In this document: piece by piece, positions 61,735 to 64,000 of the stretch
Layout of the letters: every line of letters begins with the position of its first letter
Numbering within the stretch: position 1 is the first letter of the stretch
Source of the DNA: Bradyrhizobium sp. WBAH42
Lineage (GTDB): Bacteria > Pseudomonadota > Alphaproteobacteria > Rhizobiales > Xanthobacteraceae
Assembly (NCBI RefSeq): GCF_024585265.1
Contig: NZ_CP036533.1
Span: forward strand, 5,713,001-5,777,000
DNA length: 64,000 nt
Direction: 5' to 3'
Notes under the pieces: generated by a model
What the model was told of the DNA's origin: nothing
What the model saw: only the letters and a program-made list of their open reading frames with translations
Databases searched by the model: none
Translations under genes and position numbers: made by a program

Positions 61735-62775
61735 TCAGGCTCCGACGGTCTCCACCGCTGCCAGCATGCCTGTCTTTGGATGACAGTTCAGATATTCGAA
61801 GAACTGCTCGTCGGCGGCTGCCACCGTCACCTCGTGATAGAGCCGCAGCTTGGCTGACGGCCCGAGTGTCGAGAGATATTTCATAGCCGCGCCGAAGATC
61901 TTGACGTGGGTCGGATGCGACTCCGCCCAGCGTTCGAGCGCGGCGAGGCTCTTCCACCAGCTCTGGCCGTAGGACTTCTCGCTGACGCTGCCGTCGGCCG
62001 CAAGCACCTGCATGTACCGGTTGGCGTAGCAGCCGATGGTAAGGCCATCATCGCGCAGAAAGTCCATGCCCTCGCGCAGCACCGGTTCGACGTCGTCGAG
62101 ATAGAGCTTGCGCTCGGACGCTGCGGTATCGCTCCAGTCCTGCCCGGAGCGGATCAGACAGAGATTGTCATGAGCCACGACGCGCAGCCGCGCGCCGTCG
62201 TGGATCAGCTCAGGCGCGCCACCAGGCGCCATCGCATCCGTCTGTGACAGCGGGAGACGATCGCGCATGCCGCCCCAGTAAGCGTGCTCCTGCACCTCGC
62301 CGCTCATGCCTTCCGCGGCGACGGCGATACCTTCGGGCCGATCGGGTGATGAGAACAGCGTCTCGTGACGGGCGACACTGGGACGCAGCACCTCGATGAA
62401 GGTACCGACGCCTTCGCGCTTTCGGCCGGTCCACATCTCGCGCGCCCGAGCGAACCAGGCATCAAAGCGTGCGAGATCGTCCCAATAAGCGACCGTGACA
62501 ACATTTTCGCAGGCGCACTGATCGACATAACGCGCCCGGTCCCAATGCGACGGACCGTCATCCACTGCGAACAGTCCTGCGATTTCCTTCAACGCGTCCA
62601 TTGCTGCCGCCGGTGCCGCACCGCCATACTGGACACCGAAATAAGCCATCACGACGCGGCTGACCGCAGGCTTGTAGCGTGCGACGAAGGATGGATATGG
62701 CGGCTGATAATCGTCGGGCACGCGCTTGTGGCGCGTGCGTGGAGTTTCGAGATGCGCAGGGATTGCGGATTCCAT
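61735..62775 (-). CDS. Heme-containing aldoxime dehydratase (phenylacetaldoxime dehydratase family)
   Basis: A 346-residue enzyme; known aldoxime dehydratases are about 350. It dehydrates aldoximes to nitriles on a ferrous heme. Family features are MESAIPAHLETPRTRHKRVP, MAYFGVQYGG, DRARYVDQCACENVVTVAYW, the central MPEVQEHAYWGGMRDRLPLS-type region (EHAYWGGMRDRLPLSQTD), and SHPTHVKIFGAAMKYLSTL and LRLYHEVTVAA. His290 and His314 are candidates for the axial heme ligand and the distal catalytic His. It follows the nitrilase gene by 21 bases, forming an aldoxime-to-carboxylic-acid pathway. Confidence 0.93.
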   Translation of the reverse strand: MESAIPAHLETPRTRHKRVPDDYQPPYPSFVARYKPAVSRVVMAYFGVQYGGAAPAAAMDALKEIAGLFAVDDGPSHWDRARYVDQCACENVVTVAYWDDLARFDAWFARAREMWTGRKREGVGTFIEVLRPSVARHETLFSSPDRPEGIAVAAEGMSGEVQEHAYWGGMRDRLPLSQTDAMAPGGAPELIHDGARLRVVAHDNLCLIRSGQDWSDTAASERKLYLDDVEPVLREGMDFLRDDGLTIGCYANRYMQVLAADGSVSEKSYGQSWWKSLAALERWAESHPTHVKIFGAAMKYLSTLGPSAKLRLYHEVTVAAADEQFFEYLNCHPKTGMLAAVETVGA

Positions 62776-62796
62776 GAAGCCCTCCCCTCGTAGCGA

Positions 62797-63813
62797 TCAG
62801 CTGGCCGCCGCCGCAATGTCCATGGGCTCGACAGCATCGACCGGCAGCGCGAACGGCTCGACCCGCTGGTACCGCTTCTTGTTGAGCAGCAGCCGTGTGA
62901 CGTCAGGCCGCGAATAATGTCCGGCGGGATCGGCGGCATTCTTGGCAACGCCAATGGCGCCGAGATCGATCTCTGCGATCAGCAGGCCCTCCTGATCGGG
63001 CGCCAGCTTCTCCCCGATCTGGCTGCCGTCGGGGCCGTAGATCGCGGCGAACCCGCCGCCCACATGTAGCAGCGCATTCTTGTCGGGCCGGTCGCAGAGC
63101 TCATCGATCATGGCTTGCGAAACGATGGCGCAAGGCGCCAGCACGAAGCAGGAGCCTTCCACCGCATAGACGCGCGACGCCGCGTTGTTGACCTCGGCGC
63201 CAAGCGCCGGCGCGAAGGGATCGTAGAGCGAGAAGCTCGGCCAGGCCGCGACATGGACCTGCTCGTTCTGGGCGTACATCGCGTATTTCGACAGTGGCTG
63301 AAGATGCTCCCAACAGCACAGCGCGCCGAGCCGGCCGACGTCGGGCCGCGCATGCACGGCGAGATCGCTGCCGTCGCCTTCGCCGTAGACTGTGCGCTCG
63401 GCATGGGTCGGCCGCAGCTTGCGGCGCTTTGCGATGGTCTCGCCATCGGGGCCAATCAACCATTGCGCGAGGTAAAGGCTGCCGCCGTCGCGCTCGGACA
63501 GGCCGACCACGGCGGTGAGCTTTGCCTTGCGCACGGCCTCGCGCAGGCGCTCGGCCTGCGGGCTGTCATAGGATAGCGAATTGTCGAAATAGCGCTGCAC
63601 GAAGCCCCGCCCGATCGCCCAGGCAGGCGAGTCCAGCCAGATGTGCCAGGGGTAACCGGGGATGAAAGCTTCCGGAAAGGCGATCAGCTTGGCGCCCTTT
63701 TCCGCGGCCTCCCCGATCAGCGCGATCGACTTGTCGATCGAGGCGTCGAGGTCGAGCCAGGCCGGCGCCGCCTGAACGACCGCAACCTTGTATTTCGGAT
63801 GCTCGATGCCCAT
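62797..63813 (-). CDS. Nitrilase (arylacetonitrilase-type)
   Basis: A 338-residue carbon-nitrogen hydrolase. The Glu-Lys-Cys triad is Glu48 in AFPEAFIPGYPWH, Lys132 in RRKLRPTHAER, and Cys167 in GALCCWEHLQPL, the nitrilase branch-1 signature. It converts R-CN to R-COOH plus ammonia. Start MGIEHPKYKV has GGAGG five bases upstream; an ATG four codons earlier is unlikely. The downstream aldoxime dehydratase supplies nitrile, so the pair could make phenylacetate or indole-3-acetate from the aldoximes. It is close in type to the rhizobial nitrilase studied from B. japonicum USDA110. Confidence 0.94.
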   Translation of the reverse strand: MGIEHPKYKVAVVQAAPAWLDLDASIDKSIALIGEAAEKGAKLIAFPEAFIPGYPWHIWLDSPAWAIGRGFVQRYFDNSLSYDSPQAERLREAVRKAKLTAVVGLSERDGGSLYLAQWLIGPDGETIAKRRKLRPTHAERTVYGEGDGSDLAVHARPDVGRLGALCCWEHLQPLSKYAMYAQNEQVHVAAWPSFSLYDPFAPALGAEVNNAASRVYAVEGSCFVLAPCAIVSQAMIDELCDRPDKNALLHVGGGFAAIYGPDGSQIGEKLAPDQEGLLIAEIDLGAIGVAKNAADPAGHYSRPDVTRLLLNKKRYQRVEPFALPVDAVEPMDIAAAAS

Positions 63814-63921
63814 TCCTGCCTCCATTGCCGGTTGATCCCAAGCCACGTCCGATGCAGTCTATTTGGCCAAGCCGGGCAGCCGGCCGCTCGACCGCGGCGG
63901 AACAAAAACTTGACTGGACGC

Positions 63922-63933
63922 TACCGACCGGTA
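63922..63933. promoter_or_regulatory. Short inverted repeat upstream of the nitrilase gene
   Basis: TACCG-AC-CGGTA is a perfect 5-2-5 inverted repeat about 109 bases before the nitrilase start. It could be an operator for the aldoxime/nitrile operon or for a gene beyond the window edge. Evidence is limited to symmetry and position. Confidence 0.3.
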
Positions 63934-64000
63934 CGGGATTTGCCTCCGGTCAGACTGGCTCCCCAGGGCGATTTTGCAGGATGTGAAAGGGAGGCTGTTC

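Overview
The window is GC-rich alphaproteobacterial chromosome, most likely Bradyrhizobium or a close relative in the Nitrobacteraceae. The evidence is the divK-pleD pair, an EipB-type DUF1849 protein, two DUF3551 proteins, a DUF3572-dinB pair, the gene order pyrB-pyrC-plsY-dprA-topA-rnr, and dispersed CGTCATT-ended palindromes of the kind that litter these genomes. No tRNA, rRNA, transposase, CRISPR array or prophage gene was seen.

Layout. (1) 0-4.6 kb: the gatCAB amidotransferase genes on the minus strand, interrupted by a plus-strand FkbM methyltransferase and carrying two small coupled unknown genes. (2) 4.6-14.5 kb: two nitronate monooxygenase-like genes with a divergent LysR gene, ruvX, an AEC permease, a CPBP membrane protease overlapping an AidB-like acyl-CoA dehydrogenase, and an exported caspase-fold protease overlapping a VanX/DdpX-type dipeptidase. 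(3) 14.6-31.4 kb: conserved core genes pyrB, a degenerate dihydroorotase, plsY, dprA, topA, rnr, DUF983 and NUDIX. Two inserts split this set: patatin plus amidase, and two HxlR regulator modules (azoreductase; SDR). (4) 31.6-47.7 kb: an LLM monooxygenase and rpmG, then a mixed accessory stretch holding DUF3551 proteins, GNAT, a flavin oxidase, a zinc-ribbon/cyclase/AAA/TPR giant regulator, several tiny proteins, an exported amidohydrolase, an HdeD remnant, DUF4105, and an MFS exporter with its TetR regulator. (5) 48-51.6 kb: pleD-divK and, divergently, DUF3572-dinB. (6) 51.6-61.7 kb: small enzymes and envelope genes, including a MerR-controlled SnoaL-like gene, two RidA proteins flanking EipB, GDPD, a FemAB-like protein, HIT, TrmO, AzlCD, a lytic transglycosylase and a HAD phosphatase. 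(7) 61.7-63.8 kb: aldoxime dehydratase plus nitrilase, a two-step aldoxime-to-acid pathway.

How the genes work together. Translationally coupled ends (ATGA or GTGA overlaps) tie gatA to both small unknown genes, CPBP to AidB, caspase to dipeptidase, DUF3572 to dinB, and azlC to azlD. Divergent regulator-target pairs with readable palindromic operators occur at 21.9, 23.75 and 47.03 kb, and a MerR-type stretched promoter lies at 52.38 kb. At least ten palindromic repeats of several families sit a few to a few tens of bases beyond stop codons and never between divergent starts, so they probably act on transcript 3' ends.

Limits. All functions are read from motifs and family resemblance without database searches. 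Start codons were chosen by ribosome-binding sites and overlaps where visible.
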